Assembly (NCBI GenBank): GCA_951640165.1
Contig: OX621255.1
Coordinates: 5,394,001 to 5,458,000, forward strand
Direction of reading: 5' to 3'
DNA: 64,000 nucleotides
DNA from: Pseudoips prasinana
Lineage: Eukaryota > Arthropoda > Insecta > Lepidoptera > Nolidae
The notes under the pieces were generated by a model. The model did no database searches and had not been told where the DNA came from. It was given only the letters and a program-made list of their open reading frames with translations. The translations under genes and the position numbers were made by a program. Shown here piece after piece: positions 52,008-64,000 of this stretch (positions are counted from its first letter, which is position 1; the number at the start of each line of letters is the position of its first letter).

Positions 52008-53385
52008 GTATGTACAGACAGCCACAGTGCAAGTGTAACATCGTCATCTCGTCCGACGAGGAGGACGACACGCCCGCCGCGCGCCGCACGCTGTCCAAGC
52101 TGCGCTCCTCGGTCAACGACGACACGGACTCTGACTAGGTATGTACAGACAGCCACAGTGCAAGTGTAACATCGTCATCTCGTCCGACGAGGAGGACGAC
52201 ACGCCCGCCGCGCGCCGCACGCTGTCCAAGCTGCGCTCCTCGGTCAACGACGACACGGACTCTGACTAGGTATGTACAGACAGCCACAGTGCAAGTGTAA
52301 CATCGTCATCTCGTCCGACGAGGAGGACGACACGCCCGCCGCGCGCCGCACGCTGTCCAAGCTGCGCTCCTCGGTCAACGACGACACGGACTCTGACTAG
52401 GTATGTACAGACAGCCACAGTGCAAGTGTAACATCGTCATCTCGTCCGACGAGGAGGACGACACGCCCGCCGCGCGCCGCACGCTGTCCAAGCTGCGCTC
52501 CTCGGTCAACGACGACACGGACTCTGACTAGGTATGTACAGACAGCCACAGTGCAAGTGTAACATCGTCATCTCGTCCGACGAGGAGGACGACACGCCCG
52601 CCGCGCGCCGCACGCTGTCCAAGCTGCGCTCCTCGGTCAACGACGACACGGACTCTGACTAGGTATGTACAGACAGCCACAGTGCAAGTGTAACATCGTC
52701 ATCTCGTCCGACGAGGAGGACGACACGCCCGCCGCGCGCCGCACGCTGTCCAAGCTGCGCTCCTCGGTCAACGACGACACGGACTCTGACTAGGTATGTA
52801 CAGACAGCCACAGTGCAAGTGTAACATCGTCATCTCGTCCGACGAGGAGGACGACACGCCCGCCGCGCGCCGCACGCTGTCCAAGCTGCGCTCCTCGGTC
52901 AACGACGACACGGACTCTGACTAGGTATGTACAGACAGCCACAGTGCAAGTGTAACATCGTCATCTCGTCCGACGAGGAGGACGACACGCCCGCCGCGCG
53001 CCGCACGCTGTCCAAGCTGCGCTCCTCGGTCAACGACGACACGGACTCTGACTAGGTATGTACAGACAGCCACAGTGCAAGTGTAACATCGTCATCTCGT
53101 CCGACGAGGAGGACGACACGCCCGCCGCGCGCCGCACGCTGTCCAAGCTGCGCTCCTCGGTCAACGACGACACGGACTCTGACTAGGTATGTACAGACAG
53201 CCACAGTGCAAGTGTAACATCGTCATCTCGTCCGACGAGGAGGACGACACGCCCGCCGCGCGCCGCACGCTGTCCAAGCTGCGCTCCTCGGTCAACGACG
53301 ACACGGACTCTGACTAGGTATGTACAGACAGCCACAGTGCAAGTGTAACATCGTCATCTCGTCCGACGAGGAGGACGACACGCCC
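51908..53385 (+). repeat. 131-bp tandem array, 11 full copies plus a partial
   Basis: Units start at 51908 and every 131 bases to 53349; the last is cut off at 53385. Each complete unit holds the final 32 sense codons of the gene, its TAG, then a 31-base 3' stretch (begins 'gtatgtacagacagccacag', ends 'gtgtaa'). By eye the copies are essentially identical. 131 is not a multiple of three, so copies 2-11 cannot extend the reading frame; copy 1 supplies the protein end and the rest would be 3' UTR. Identity this high means very recent expansion, ongoing homogenisation or an assembly artefact. Confidence 0.95.
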
Positions 53386-53640
53386 TTTGCATATTTTTGT
53401 ATGTGATAATTTCAGTACTAAGGGCATAATTTATTCAAAATTCGTTGACCAAATTTAATTTATCCAAAAAGTTAGTGGTAAATATGCCCTTTACCATTTT
53501 ATAATTATGTTCATATTACTGGTCTTTCGAGCCGGATCCGTCAGTGAAACCTTGTAATTCTTTAACAATTAGAATGTACTGTTTGTTTACTCTCAATAAT
53601 GTTTCGTTTAATTGCAGGTAATCCTTGACTTCTCTGCCTG
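53386..53640 (+). other. Possible 3' UTR region with candidate acceptors
   Basis: After the array, 'gataatttcag' (ends 53414) and 'tttaattgcag' (ends 53618) could serve as acceptors for a donor at GTATGT after the stop codon. No coding sequence follows; a polyadenylation site cannot be fixed. Confidence 0.3.
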
Positions 53641-53771
53641 GTAACGTATCACAGAGACAGTACATTAATATATGGATGCTAATCCGGGCAGTGAAAGTTA
53701 TGGCCTCTAGAAAGTGCTTCGACGGGGGCCGGACTTACGGTACGAGACATTTCCTACTAAACTAGGTGCCC

Positions 53772-53895
53772 CATATGGCCATTATTCGACCCTTATAAAG
53801 CTGTCAGTGAATATATGGCAACTATAAGAGGATTATACAGCCAACAGTGAATCATATGGCTACTATAGGAGTTTTAAATAGCCTACAGTGAAGTT
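53772..53895 (+). repeat. Degenerate 41-bp tandem repeat
   Basis: Three units start at 53772, 53812 and 53853 with (c/t)atatggc near the start and 'cagtgaa' at the end, then a decaying fourth at about 53895. It is likely to lie in the 3' UTR or just downstream of the main gene. Confidence 0.65.
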
Positions 53896-53899
53896 GTAT

Positions 53900-54720
53900 G
53901 ACAATGTGATGTCCTACAAGTTGCATGTATGTGTGTGGGTAGAAAGAATAGAAAAGTAGTATAAGAGATGGATAAAGCAATAGAATTTTATGTCGCTGTC
54001 TTATTGAAGGGATATTATAATATTTAAGACATTTAAATCTTGGTGGAAGATAATCATTCAATAAGGAATCGATTAAATAATATAATAATAATGCTTATAT
54101 TTTAGCGTCATTAAGAGTACGTCCACTGATTGTTATTTGATTAACCTTACATAACATTATATGTGTACTAATATTATAATTTTCTAAAAACTTACTTGAA
54201 ATATAAAAACACTATTGTGCAATATAACGTTCGGGCACACATTCAGTGGACAAGCGCCTTAATAGAAGTTTCCTAATTCTTTTATAAGTCTACGAAAGTA
54301 GAGTTGACGAAAAATTATAATAATTATAATATCACAAAATAAAACGATCTCTATTTTCTTTGTTACGATTGGAAAACACTAGTCATAGACCCGTTTTAAC
54401 TGATCCCAATTCTAATAATCTATCCTCAAGTTGTGGATTTTTAAATTGTATTTCGATCAAAACACATTCTCAAGGGGAATTATAGAATTGAGATGTTTAA
54501 TACGGGCCACAATACTTCTGGATGGTATCAAAATTGCGGTGAATAAACAAACTTGTTTACAAATCGGCAGCTTTTATTTTATTTCTTGAGGAATAAAAGT
54601 TGTAAAGGGTTTGGTGTTATAGAATTGTATGAGTGTAATATGATATGGAAGAGTCCTTACCGCTATGTAGAAGATGGTGATCAAAATGTCCGTAATACGA
54701 GCACTATTGTATAATTCTAA
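53900..54720. other. Downstream region, no gene seen
   Basis: AT-rich sequence. AATAAA motifs near 54340, 54543 and 54590 might end the transcript of the main gene, but such motifs are common here. Confidence 0.35.
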
Positions 54721-54724
54721 TTAT

Positions 54725-54925
54725 GTACACGCCAGTCTTTTATAGATTTTCAACTTTATCACAAAAGTATAAGGTTTACTTTCAATTGGGGAAATTTGGC
54801 AGATTGTGGTATGGCATATATATAATTTAGCTTGATGTGCTGGCGTCTGTACAAAATTAGCTATAACATTTTACATATTTTTTCTAGGAATTTGATCATT
54901 TTATTATAAATAACTAGAAAAATTA
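54725..54925. mobile_element. MITE family C, copy 2, plus linked segment
   Basis: 54725-54852 ends 'gatgtgctggcgtctgtac' and shares its interior with 32115-32254. 54868-54920 matches the interior of the hairpin at 32385-32620. Confidence 0.75.
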
Positions 54926-54929
54926 TGTA

Positions 54930-56750
54930 TAATGTATAAGTATAATTCATTTCTAAATTTATATCTGGTGTCTGTAAAATCATTTTTCATTTTGCCCACA
55001 GGCGAGCTAGATAATAACAATTTTAAATGCTCCTATTTTCTATCTGATATTATTCATTGTGGGTTTCCATTTTCTCCTTTTTTATGGGATCTATCTTCTC
55101 ATTGGACATCTTTACACAGAGAACCTATCACAACCGCAAAGACCAGGAGTTAACAGCAATAATTAACCGTAATATTATCATATACAAGAGTCTCAAATAT
55201 TAAATTCCACGGTATTACGACCAATTTGTTCGCTATCTTCTATTGGCGCTAATTATTGAGAAACATAATTGAACCAATTGAAAGTAAAATAAAAACCAGA
55301 CAACGATAGCTCAATTTTGTATCTTATATCCTAACTAATACAGTTGATAGTAATCTGTCAGTTGTGTGGTTTATATTAACTTTTAATCGGTAGTTCAAAT
55401 AATGTTGTAGGACTGCAACCCCTCGCCTACTATAAGTAGTTGTAGATGCTTTAGGCACTCAATATTGTTCATTTGTGCCTACTATACTATTAAAATACTA
55501 TATTATAATTCTACGTGTGTGAAACTAACTATAATGGTCGTCGCGTATATTACCAGTAGCGTCGGAATAGCTCGTAACTCGTTATTCAAATGTGAACTTT
55601 ATGTCATGTTGTGAAGATACATTTTAGTAACTAAAACTAATAAGGACTAAGACTGTACCACAGACAACTTATTCTTAGTATTAACCAATTAATTAATTTC
55701 TTAGTAATAAATAAATATATATTCACAATGTAGAGATTAACTATTAAGTAATATATTATTTAATTAAAATGCTGCTCTTATCAATAAAACTGTGAGTCCC
55801 ATAACACTAATGTTATTGATTCATTCATATAATTACAATAATTATTATTAAAAAACAAACTTTTACTAAAATACTCAAATAATACTATAACTAATCTCTA
55901 GTATCTTAATTTATATTTTAATGAATCTGACGAATACACCAGCCTGGAGTAAGAATATGTTTTAAATGTCGTTTGAAAGGACTATTGATAGTATAGAGAT
56001 CGCATTCTTGTTATTAAAAAAAATGCTTTAAACTGTATGACTGAAGTAAAACTTCAAACTTAATTATGAGAGAATGGGAGAAAGAAAATTTGTGCTCGCA
56101 CCTCCCTCTCTTGCCCTTACAGTAATATCCAAAACGAAACTCTCTCTTCTTCACTAGCTTATATCTCCCTCTCAACTTCCGTTCGCGTCGCCCGATCATA
56201 CTTTCACTAAGCTTACTCCCCAAGTCAAGGGTGTATAAATAATTTCACCTCAAAAATTGTGCTTCAAAGGTGACACAAAGATTATGTTTGAAGAATAAAT
56301 GTCGAGCTGCGCCGAACCTGCTGTTTTAACGTGAAATATGACATTTTAACTTCATTTACTATAGAAGAATGCGTTGTATTTTGATTGGAGTCAAATTTTA
56401 TACTCTAGTTTATAACGAATAATATTAGCGATATCAATAAATTTGCAACACCAAGAGGTTTATTAAATTTAGACGTTGTATATATGAAAGAAAAATACAT
56501 TATACCGTGTGTTCTCGAGTTATTTTTGTACAGGTTTGGGAAAGATTGGGATCGGCTTTGTAAATACGCGTGTGAGTGAATAAGGACCGAATGTTGATAT
56601 GAGCTGTGGTCGAAATTGTGTTTGTTTTATAACAGGCGTTATAAGGTACGTTACACGATAAAAAGGAGGTGGAGAAAATTATATGAATATAAAAGTGATA
56701 AATATAAAAGTTAATAGTTTGTTACACGTATCTGGATAACATGGCATGTT
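54930..56750. other. No gene seen
   Basis: AT-rich sequence without recognised repeats. Short frames (for example 56014-56223 minus) look like chance. Confidence 0.45.
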
Positions 56751-56774
56751 AAAAGCTAATGGATACTTTAGCCC

Positions 56775-57000
56775 CACCACCACCATGTCAGTCAAATTAC
56801 GTCCACTGCTGGACACAAGCCTCCGCAAAGAACGGGCGGATATGCAGTAATCGCCACGCTTGGCGGACGGGTAGGCGATCGCAGTTTGATGGTCAAAGTC
56901 CACAGAAAAATGCTGCTTCCCGTTCTCTGGTAGGTATTCGGGACGTGCTGGCGTCTGTACTATCTATTATTACTCTTTTCAACTTTATCGTATTTGTATT
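56775..57000 (+). mobile_element. Dispersed repeat plus a MITE family C end
   Basis: 56790-56935 is the clearest copy of the family with 'gtccactgctggacacaagc', 'gtaggcgatcgcagtttgat' and 'ttcccgttctctggtaggta'. 56940-56960 carries the 'gtgctggcgtctgtac' end of MITE family C. Confidence 0.6.
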
Positions 57001-57009
57001 AATAAAATA

Positions 57010-58580
57010 TGAAATAATTAAATGACATTGGGAAATATTATTTTAGTTTTTACTATACATTTGCGGGTTTCCCTAATAAGCAATTACATAATAGCAGCAG
57101 TTTTAAAGCCTTTCAACTAAACAATTCAACTCTGAATAATGCTATACAAATTTTAGCTTTATTTGTTCGTTGCACAAATACCATTATCACTTAATGACAA
57201 CGATACAATAGTTAGAACGGAGAGGGACAAAAGGCTAGCACGTGTAACGTATTTTATAACGACCTCATTTCCTTGGTTATAGCTACCTATATAGTAAAAA
57301 GAAAATAAGTATGTTTTGACCAACTTTTAAGTACATTTTATTTTACTAGAGGTTAGGAGTGAAGGGCGGTATCCATACATCCATGTTTTGTGTCATGAAT
57401 GCGTGCGGCGCTGTTTGCGGGCATTGTTTTTTTTATATTCCACTAGAGTGTAGCCAGCATAGTCACAAAGGCTCATGTCAGAAGACTTCGTACAATAAGA
57501 AACACGAATCTATGACTATGGGAATTATTCGAAGGCTGTTGAGTCACATGAGCTTTTGTCGCCATCCTAAAGTGCGGTCGCGGGGCAGGAAGAATTTCAT
57601 ACTTTCGTTTTTGTCGCTCATGCTTATTGGATCACATACGCACAGACGCTGGAGATGGCGGACTTTTAATCTGCGGCAGTAATTTTAATGACGTAGTTTT
57701 TCTATCAAATATTTCATATTAAGTCGCAGCTAATACAAAAATTTTGTGACCACTGCCGGCAAGTAAAGAGGCAATTGTACGAATTATTCCTGCCTCGCGA
57801 CTGCACTAGCTATGCATATACCATACCATTTTTCCATACCTTAAATAATACACGCAGTTATTATAACTTAATGTCGTGTTTCAGTGTGCGGGTAAATTTG
57901 CCAGAGCTCATTCGGAAGGGAATATCTCCCTTATCTGACCCATCAGCAAAGCGTCAATGCCTCTATAATTGCAAGCGCCCGGCAACCGCTTACCATTAAG
58001 CAGGCCGTATGTTTTCTTCGCTATGTTTAACCTTTTAAAAAGCGTTGTCCATATATCGGTCATATAAAAGATATATATATATATATATATATAAATAATC
58101 TGACATGCAATTTGTTTGTATTATACTGCACACAGCGATTCACGTAATCATGCGCAAAAATATGTGTAAATTTTATAATTATTTGTTATCGAGTGATAAT
58201 GATTGTAATAATAATTCCTTTTTTTGACAGCTAGGCGTTATAACTTAGCCGAAGAACGAATTTATAATTTTATTTATTATTTTATTCGGATGTAAGAATC
58301 TCAATGGCCGCGAGAAAAAAATGTTTCTGTGTTCAGTAATAATGGAGTCGAAGGAAAACTAATATTTACCATGTATCGATGTATTAATATAGATGTATAA
58401 TTTTAGCAAACATGTGTTAGAATCGTTTATATTTAAATGCCTTAATTAAACAATAATTATAATTAATTATTTGAATATGTATTAAAAGTATTGACTTCCA
58501 ATTGGATATAGTAACGCCACAATTTAACCGCGATTACATGAAGAAATAGCTTTTTATAATTAAAACTGACGTCACGCTAG
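57010..58580. other. No gene supported
   Basis: The frame 57359-57682 has no recognisable domain and no splice context. A TA microsatellite lies at about 58070-58093. Confidence 0.4.
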
Positions 58581-58584
58581 CTTA

Positions 58585-58636
58585 GTGAAAAATAGTAATG
58601 AGTAACTCACATGAGTTAGTTGTTACTATTTTTCAC
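58585..58636. repeat. Imperfect palindrome, 26-bp arms, no loop
   Basis: 'gtgaaaaatagtaa' pairs exactly with 'ttactatttttcac'; the centre is less exact. Confidence 0.75.
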
Positions 58637-58954
58637 AAAAATAGTTTTATTTTTCATTTTGTCGTGTCATATACGATTGACGTTTTATAAATGACATTGG
58701 TATTATGCATTACTGTGAAATCTTGAAATTTATTCAGCACTTGCTGTGATAAAATGAAAGGTTTATTTTATACTGAACTATATCATTTAATTAACTAAAC
58801 TAGTATAATTTATGACTGTCGTATAATAAACGAGATTCAAATACACGCTGAAGTTTTGATGGTTGTTTTACCACGGCACTAAAATTTGCCTTCAATATTA
58901 CGATCGAAAATAATAGTAATTTATAATAAATAGGTTACCAAATAAAATTAAATA

Positions 58955-59062
58955 AATATCGACTCGAACTCGTGAGAAACAATAGTAATTCACTAGACGT
59001 AACGTCGTTGGTTACGTCTAGTGAATTACTATTGTTTCTCACGTTTTCGAGTTGATATATGT
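58955..59062. repeat. Palindrome, 33-bp perfect core arms
   Basis: 58971-59003 and 59011-59043 are exact inverted copies ('caatagtaattcactagacg' in the arm) with a 7-base loop. Weaker pairing ('atatcgactcgaact') extends the arms outward to about 50 bp. Confidence 0.85.
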
Positions 59063-59219
59063 TGATAGCAAAAAATGGCATAAACTGGCATGCGCGCACA
59101 CGCCGAGTGGCGCATCAACTAAGAGCGCGAGGGGCAACGTCCGTGCGACCGCTAGCCCGCTGCGTGAACGAATGGTTCGAGGACACTTTTTCTTTTTACA
59201 TAATTTGCTTATCTAGATT

Positions 59220-59350
59220 CTCATCATCATCATTTCAGCCGAAATACGTCCACTACTGGACAAAGACCTCCCTCCAAAGATAAAAATTGTCGGTTTGCGC
59301 TACCCGCATCTATCGGCTTCCAACTACCCTCAAAAGTTCAACGGTCCATT
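59220..59350 (-). repeat. Fragment of the RTE-like LINE 3' end
   Basis: 'tcatcatcatcatttcagcc', then 'cgtccactactggacaaaga' and 'gcgctacccgcatc', a decayed relative of 14376-14480. Confidence 0.6.
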
Positions 59351-59359
59351 CATCGAGTG

Positions 59360-62300
59360 TCTTAATAAGATAAAATTATATCAGTGTGTAAAGGAGCGAT
59401 TAAAATTTCAGCGTGTACGAAATTATATAATCTTAATACTTACAACGGTAATGCGGTTGACGGTTTTTTTTAAATATACGCTGGCGTTTAAAAATGTGGA
59501 ATAGTATTTTAAAAACATGCTTTTGATTATGGAAAGTGATTTTTTATGAATGTTGATGAACGAAAAAGTATCACAATATCATTAAAATATATGATTTGTA
59601 CATATTAGAGGTAGATATAGAAGTAAGTTTTATTATTATTTTTAAGATATAATAGATATTTGTATTTGTAAGATATATTTAGATGTGTTTCTTTTACCAT
59701 AACATATAATTACGGTCGCGTTAATTAGACTTTCAATTTAATAATTCCTCTATCCGATCATACTATTAAATACTTACTTGAATAGTGTTTTTTTTATAAC
59801 ATATAGGTCTATGTTTAAAGAACCAGCCTTACTAACTGCAGATTGTAAGCCAAATTTAAAGTTATATGAAAGCTTTGTTTTTGGGAGTGTGAATTTCATC
59901 TGAACTCTAATAAACTTTTCTTTGGTGCATTTAATTATAATATTGGGTTCGGATGAAATCATCAAGACCACAAACAAAAGAGAGGTATATAACTCACCCT
60001 CCATATTGACGGTAGTCTTAAAAATTTTAACAACAATCTGAACATACAAATTTTATTCTAAGAATGATGAATTTAAACCACAGGACTAAATATAGGCTCC
60101 TATGCCGGTCATTAAGTCTGTGATTCTCTTTCCACCAATAGGAAGCATTTGGCGCCATCTATTGATGTTTTTTATCAATTACTGGAACAATATGTCTTCA
60201 GTCAACTGTCGGTTCAAATCCTTTATTCATAGAATAAAATTTGATATATGTCCAACGTATCCAATATATTTAAATAAAATCTCTTATCAACTAATTTGAA
60301 GTGTGGCCTGGACTCTTGGATGAATTGATTCTGCTAATTTTTAAGAAAAAGTGCGGCTTGCTCGGTAACTTCCATAAGAAGAAATGTGTTCAATATTAGC
60401 AGAAATCTGTTAGCTTAATGGTCAGAACGTCTATTTAACTCGGCTGTTACGTATTAGTCACCTATATATTGATAGAAATATATAATATTTAGTATAAGGA
60501 TATTGCTTTTTGCAGTTACACATTATATATTTTTCCTTGCCAGTTCATGAGGCATATAGATGTTATTTTTACTTATTTACTCGGTGGGTGAAATGTTTAC
60601 CTAATTTTGGATTAAACGGTTTTTCTACAACTATTTGTCACAACTGTTTGGTATATATGAATTGATTTTAATTGTACCCTGTCTGTACTCGGTCCGAACC
60701 GGGACCGTGTGGACGGTAATGTATCCGTACGCTGGGAAGAAGCATTGTTGTTAATTAATCAACAGAATCTAGCACACTTGGTGATACGATCTAATGATTC
60801 GATTGGCAACCGGTGAAATCATAAGGAGATTTGTCTAAATTTGGATCAATTTGCAATCGTAGTCAATACTGTCATGTCATCCGGAAGACGTACGCTTCCT
60901 GACAAAAGCATTTCTCTAAGATGCTTGGGGATGCTTTTGTCCAGATGTGGATGATGTCATAAGTGGACGACTTGGTGTTCAGAGTATAATATCATATAGT
61001 ACTCAGAGACTGCCTATTCTCTGGTAGGTCCCTCGGGACGTATTCTACGTCACCGGATAAGGGTGATGTCATTTGTTGGTGACAGCACCCAGCAAGCAAT
61101 TTACAATAGAACATCCTTAACGTAAAATGTACCACGTTGCAGGGTCCAAATTTATATGAATCCCATTTGTAAGAACAATTTCACTTACGCTCATAATATC
61201 ATAAGTTTGTCATTTTGCGATATTGTATAAATAATTCAAAATCTAACAATTTGATTGACGACTTGTGAGTTTGGCGTCAAGCAATTACACTGTCAATATA
61301 AGGGCCAGTGTTCGAAAGCTAATTTATATAAATTCTGCTCCATTCTGTCTGGTCACATGAAGAAACACAGCAAAATTGCTTGACGCCGGACGTAGATGGG
61401 AGAGCGGTTGCTACCCGGGTCGATCAATAGATCCTAAATCCAAGTGCGCTGTGTTTTGTTCATAATTTGACAACATCAGTTTGGGCGGACTAGAAGACTT
61501 ACATCTTCAGATGGGGTCATTTATTAACTACTGTTCCGATGGCATAACATACTCGAGACGTTCGACCAATGAATGCGGAATATATGTCGTGTGATAAAAA
61601 ATAGATGAGATTTCATTCGACAGACACTTTAGAGGGACATGTCTATGCTATCGAGACGAGACTTGGACAGTTGTAGGCATAACGATATGTATTTGGCAAT
61701 AATTTACAATAAGAAAATATTGAGAGAAATAATGTAAACGGGACATGAACAAAAAATATTTTGTGATCATTATTATTTTTACTATCACCAGCAGCAGTCT
61801 AATAACGTAAACAATGAAAAGTTGCAGCAATTGAAGAACGAAATTCATAGTAATCGTAACATGTTTGGTGATTTTTCTTATGACTTATTAATTTAAATCC
61901 TAAGGGCGTACGCTGAAACGTGTACGTCTGTACGTGTTAACGGGCGCATCCGTCGGGAATGCGCCCGTTAGTACTACTCATGCTATTTTTCAATACGGCC
62001 CCGCGAGCATTTGCCCCTTTGCGAATAGAGTACGGCCTCATTTACGTACTTTAGGTATCAATAGAAGATAACATAAAAAATATTTTTGTTTTTCGGCATC
62101 TGTTACGGTAGAACGGAATGTTTTTTTATGCAGTTTAGTTGTATTATGTAATATATTATCGATACCTAGTTTCACTCACTAATTTAACCCTTTATGAGGC
62201 AGTAGGTATGGTTGTAATAGTTTGGTTTGTAACTTTATTGCAAGCTAATGGAGTCTAAAATGTAATGGCAATATTTGAGCCTCTGCCTCAAAATGCTAAA

Positions 62301-63700
62301 TTTAACCCGGCATATAAATGTTTAGATAGCTCAATAGTGTATTTGACTAAAGTCTTTTTAGTTTATAATAGAATAAATTTAATTGGCTGACATTATTAAG
62401 AGATATACGCTATGAGTTTAATGTTTTTGGTGGTGGTGGAGGATGCTCTATCGCTTTCCTGCTCAACAACGAAGTTATTAGCGAAAATATCATAGCCTAT
62501 GTCGCCTCTGCGTTAGACAGAGAACGCCTTATACAAGTGCGTTCTTTGTCATAACGGAAAATATGCTTTAAATCCAATTAATATTTCCTTGTTTTTATAA
62601 AAATGAATACTAATTAGTTAGAAAACTTTAGTCAAATACAATATTTGGATGGATATCGAAGTAAAAAGTGCTATTAGTGCTCCATGTATCTGGGGTGATA
62701 TTTGCAATAATAATGTGATTGACACACAAACAAATATACAAGACGTCAAACTCAACTCGAAAGCAGAGCATTGTAATATGAGTATTATTGTTAAGAGCAT
62801 AAAGAACATTGTTGAAAAGAACTGGGGTTTCAATCCTTAAACAGTCATATTATATGTTAGTAATTAATTGATTTTAGCTTTTATTACCACATAATAAGGG
62901 TTAAAATGAGGTGGAATCTATTATACCATTGTCAGTTTAAGGGTTAACATTGACATGATGATACTTTTCTCGTTTTTGTAAAATGTTACTTATGTTTTAT
63001 ACAAATAAAGCTTACATATGAATGCTCGACTCCCGAGTTTAGTTTGAGTATTAAGATGTGCTTTGAAAATTGATGCAAATAAGTTGTTGATACGTAATTA
63101 GGCTGCGTTTGGAAGAAGGGTATGGTTTTTACGATTATTATATATCTAAATCATTGGTGTTCAAAATGGATCATTTTAATATAATTTTTTTGTTTAATAT
63201 TTACTTCAGTAATCTGGTAGATGTTATTAAACTTATGTTTTTTGACTTAAATTATCGAGCTTGAAACTGACTGGCAAATCACAGGTTATTGGTTTTCTAC
63301 CTTTAAAATCTGTCACATTTTAATCGTAGCCAAAGTATCCTTCCTACAAAGTGTCCGGATAACCGGTTTGGTTCACAATCAGGTTAACCTGTCTACTACA
63401 ATGGTGTTAGGGAAGTCGTTAACGGAAGTTAGGGAAGGCTAAACCAGTTTAACCTGCTGGCGAATCCGAATACGTTTACGAATTTTGTGAAGAGAATATT
63501 ATAAAAGAATATATAAAAATATAATGCTTTTAAATTGGTGAGGGATATTTTATTGGAATGCTCGGTCAATTCAGGAATTCCTGAGCTATGATACCATATA
63601 CGGACACTATACACATGGCATATACATCTTCATATGTTGGGAATTAAAACGAAGATTTAATTTGGGACCTGCTTAGTGTACTAATCTTTTATAAACTGCC
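59360..63700. other. No gene seen; scattered repeat scraps
   Basis: AT-rich sequence. 60880-61060 has scraps of the 13200/56800 repeat family. A GC-rich hairpin 'aacgggcgcat/atgcgcccgtt' lies at 61939-61970. Nothing coding can be supported. Confidence 0.4.
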
Positions 63701-64000
63701 TTATCAAGCACAGGGGGTTGTGCCCCTCCGTGCTTCGAAAAGGACTTCGATCGATCAGTCCTGACTGCTGTAAGAACATATATCTCCCTTATAACAGGGA
63801 GGTGATAGAAGTGGGAAAGAGATTTAATTGTATACTATGTAAAGGAAGAATGTCGCATGTTACAGAAATCGCATATTTTGATCGAAACGAACTTGGTCTC
63901 CAGGTTAGTACCTCAGTACGTCATGCTCTGAAGTGAAGAATAAAATATTGTCTGAAATCAGACTGGTAAAAAATCGCCACGATTCTGTTTGACACTCGAT
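63700..64000. other. Right edge, unassigned
   Basis: A 72-codon frame (63718-63936) has no recognised domain. The opening 'gtgcccctccgtgcttcga' resembles a SINE piece seen near 23226. Confidence 0.35.

Noticed and set aside
51908..53385. CRISPR-like array
   Set aside because: The 131-bp units abut without unique spacers, contain coding sequence, and lie in a eukaryotic gene.
57359..57682. 107-codon plus-strand frame
   Set aside because: No recognisable domain, no splice context; composition resembles chance translation.

Overview
The window is AT-rich eukaryotic DNA, most likely from a moth or butterfly. The evidence is GT-AG introns crowded with short tRNA-derived SINEs, RTE-type LINE ends carrying ATC-rich tails, a Tc1 element, a BEL/Pao retrotransposon and many fold-back elements. 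There is no operon, Shine-Dalgarno or CRISPR structure.

One cellular gene dominates, on the + strand from 11716 to 52007. I assembled it by hand as 15 coding exons. Every junction keeps phase, and the total is 2001 nt (666 codons plus stop). The product is a predicted nuclear protein. Its N-terminus is rich in Pro, Gln, Tyr and His. It then has a Lys-rich stretch with SUMO-like sites, three AT-hook motifs, an Ala/Lys helix encoded by two related exons, a Ser/Asp/Glu block, and a C-terminal module that I recognise as resembling HIRIP3 (HIRA-interacting protein 3, a histone chaperone family). The last coding exon is the founder of a 131-bp tandem array of 11 complete copies plus a partial one. 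Each complete copy repeats the C-terminal codons and the stop.

Layout: 1-11.5 kb is intergenic, with SINE, LINE and MITE pieces, a broken PIF1-type helicase joined to a large fold-back, and two weak candidate first exons (minus strand near 1.3 kb, plus strand at 7.1 kb). 11.7-12.1 kb holds exons 1-2. The 12.1-18.0 kb intron holds a tandem duplication interrupted by a LINE with a 12-bp target duplication, and a complete-looking Tc1 element with an uninterrupted DD34E transposase. 18-38.6 kb holds exons 3-14. Introns there contain a SINE split by a 2.1-kb long-inverted-repeat element and a perfect hairpin with 119-bp arms. 38.6-51.8 kb is one large intron, mostly mobile DNA: a 1.6-kb element with ~330-bp terminal repeats whose CACAGTG tips and 5-bp target duplication recall Transib/RAG elements; decayed LINEs; and a degenerate BEL/Pao element with an Env-like transmembrane tail and a LINE nested in one LTR. 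51.8-53.4 kb is the last exon and its array. 53.4-64 kb shows no convincing gene.

Most recognisable sequence here is therefore one chromatin-type gene and the mobile elements in its introns. The features most worth checking are the terminal-exon array, the intronic perfect hairpin, and the element with RSS-heptamer-like ends.
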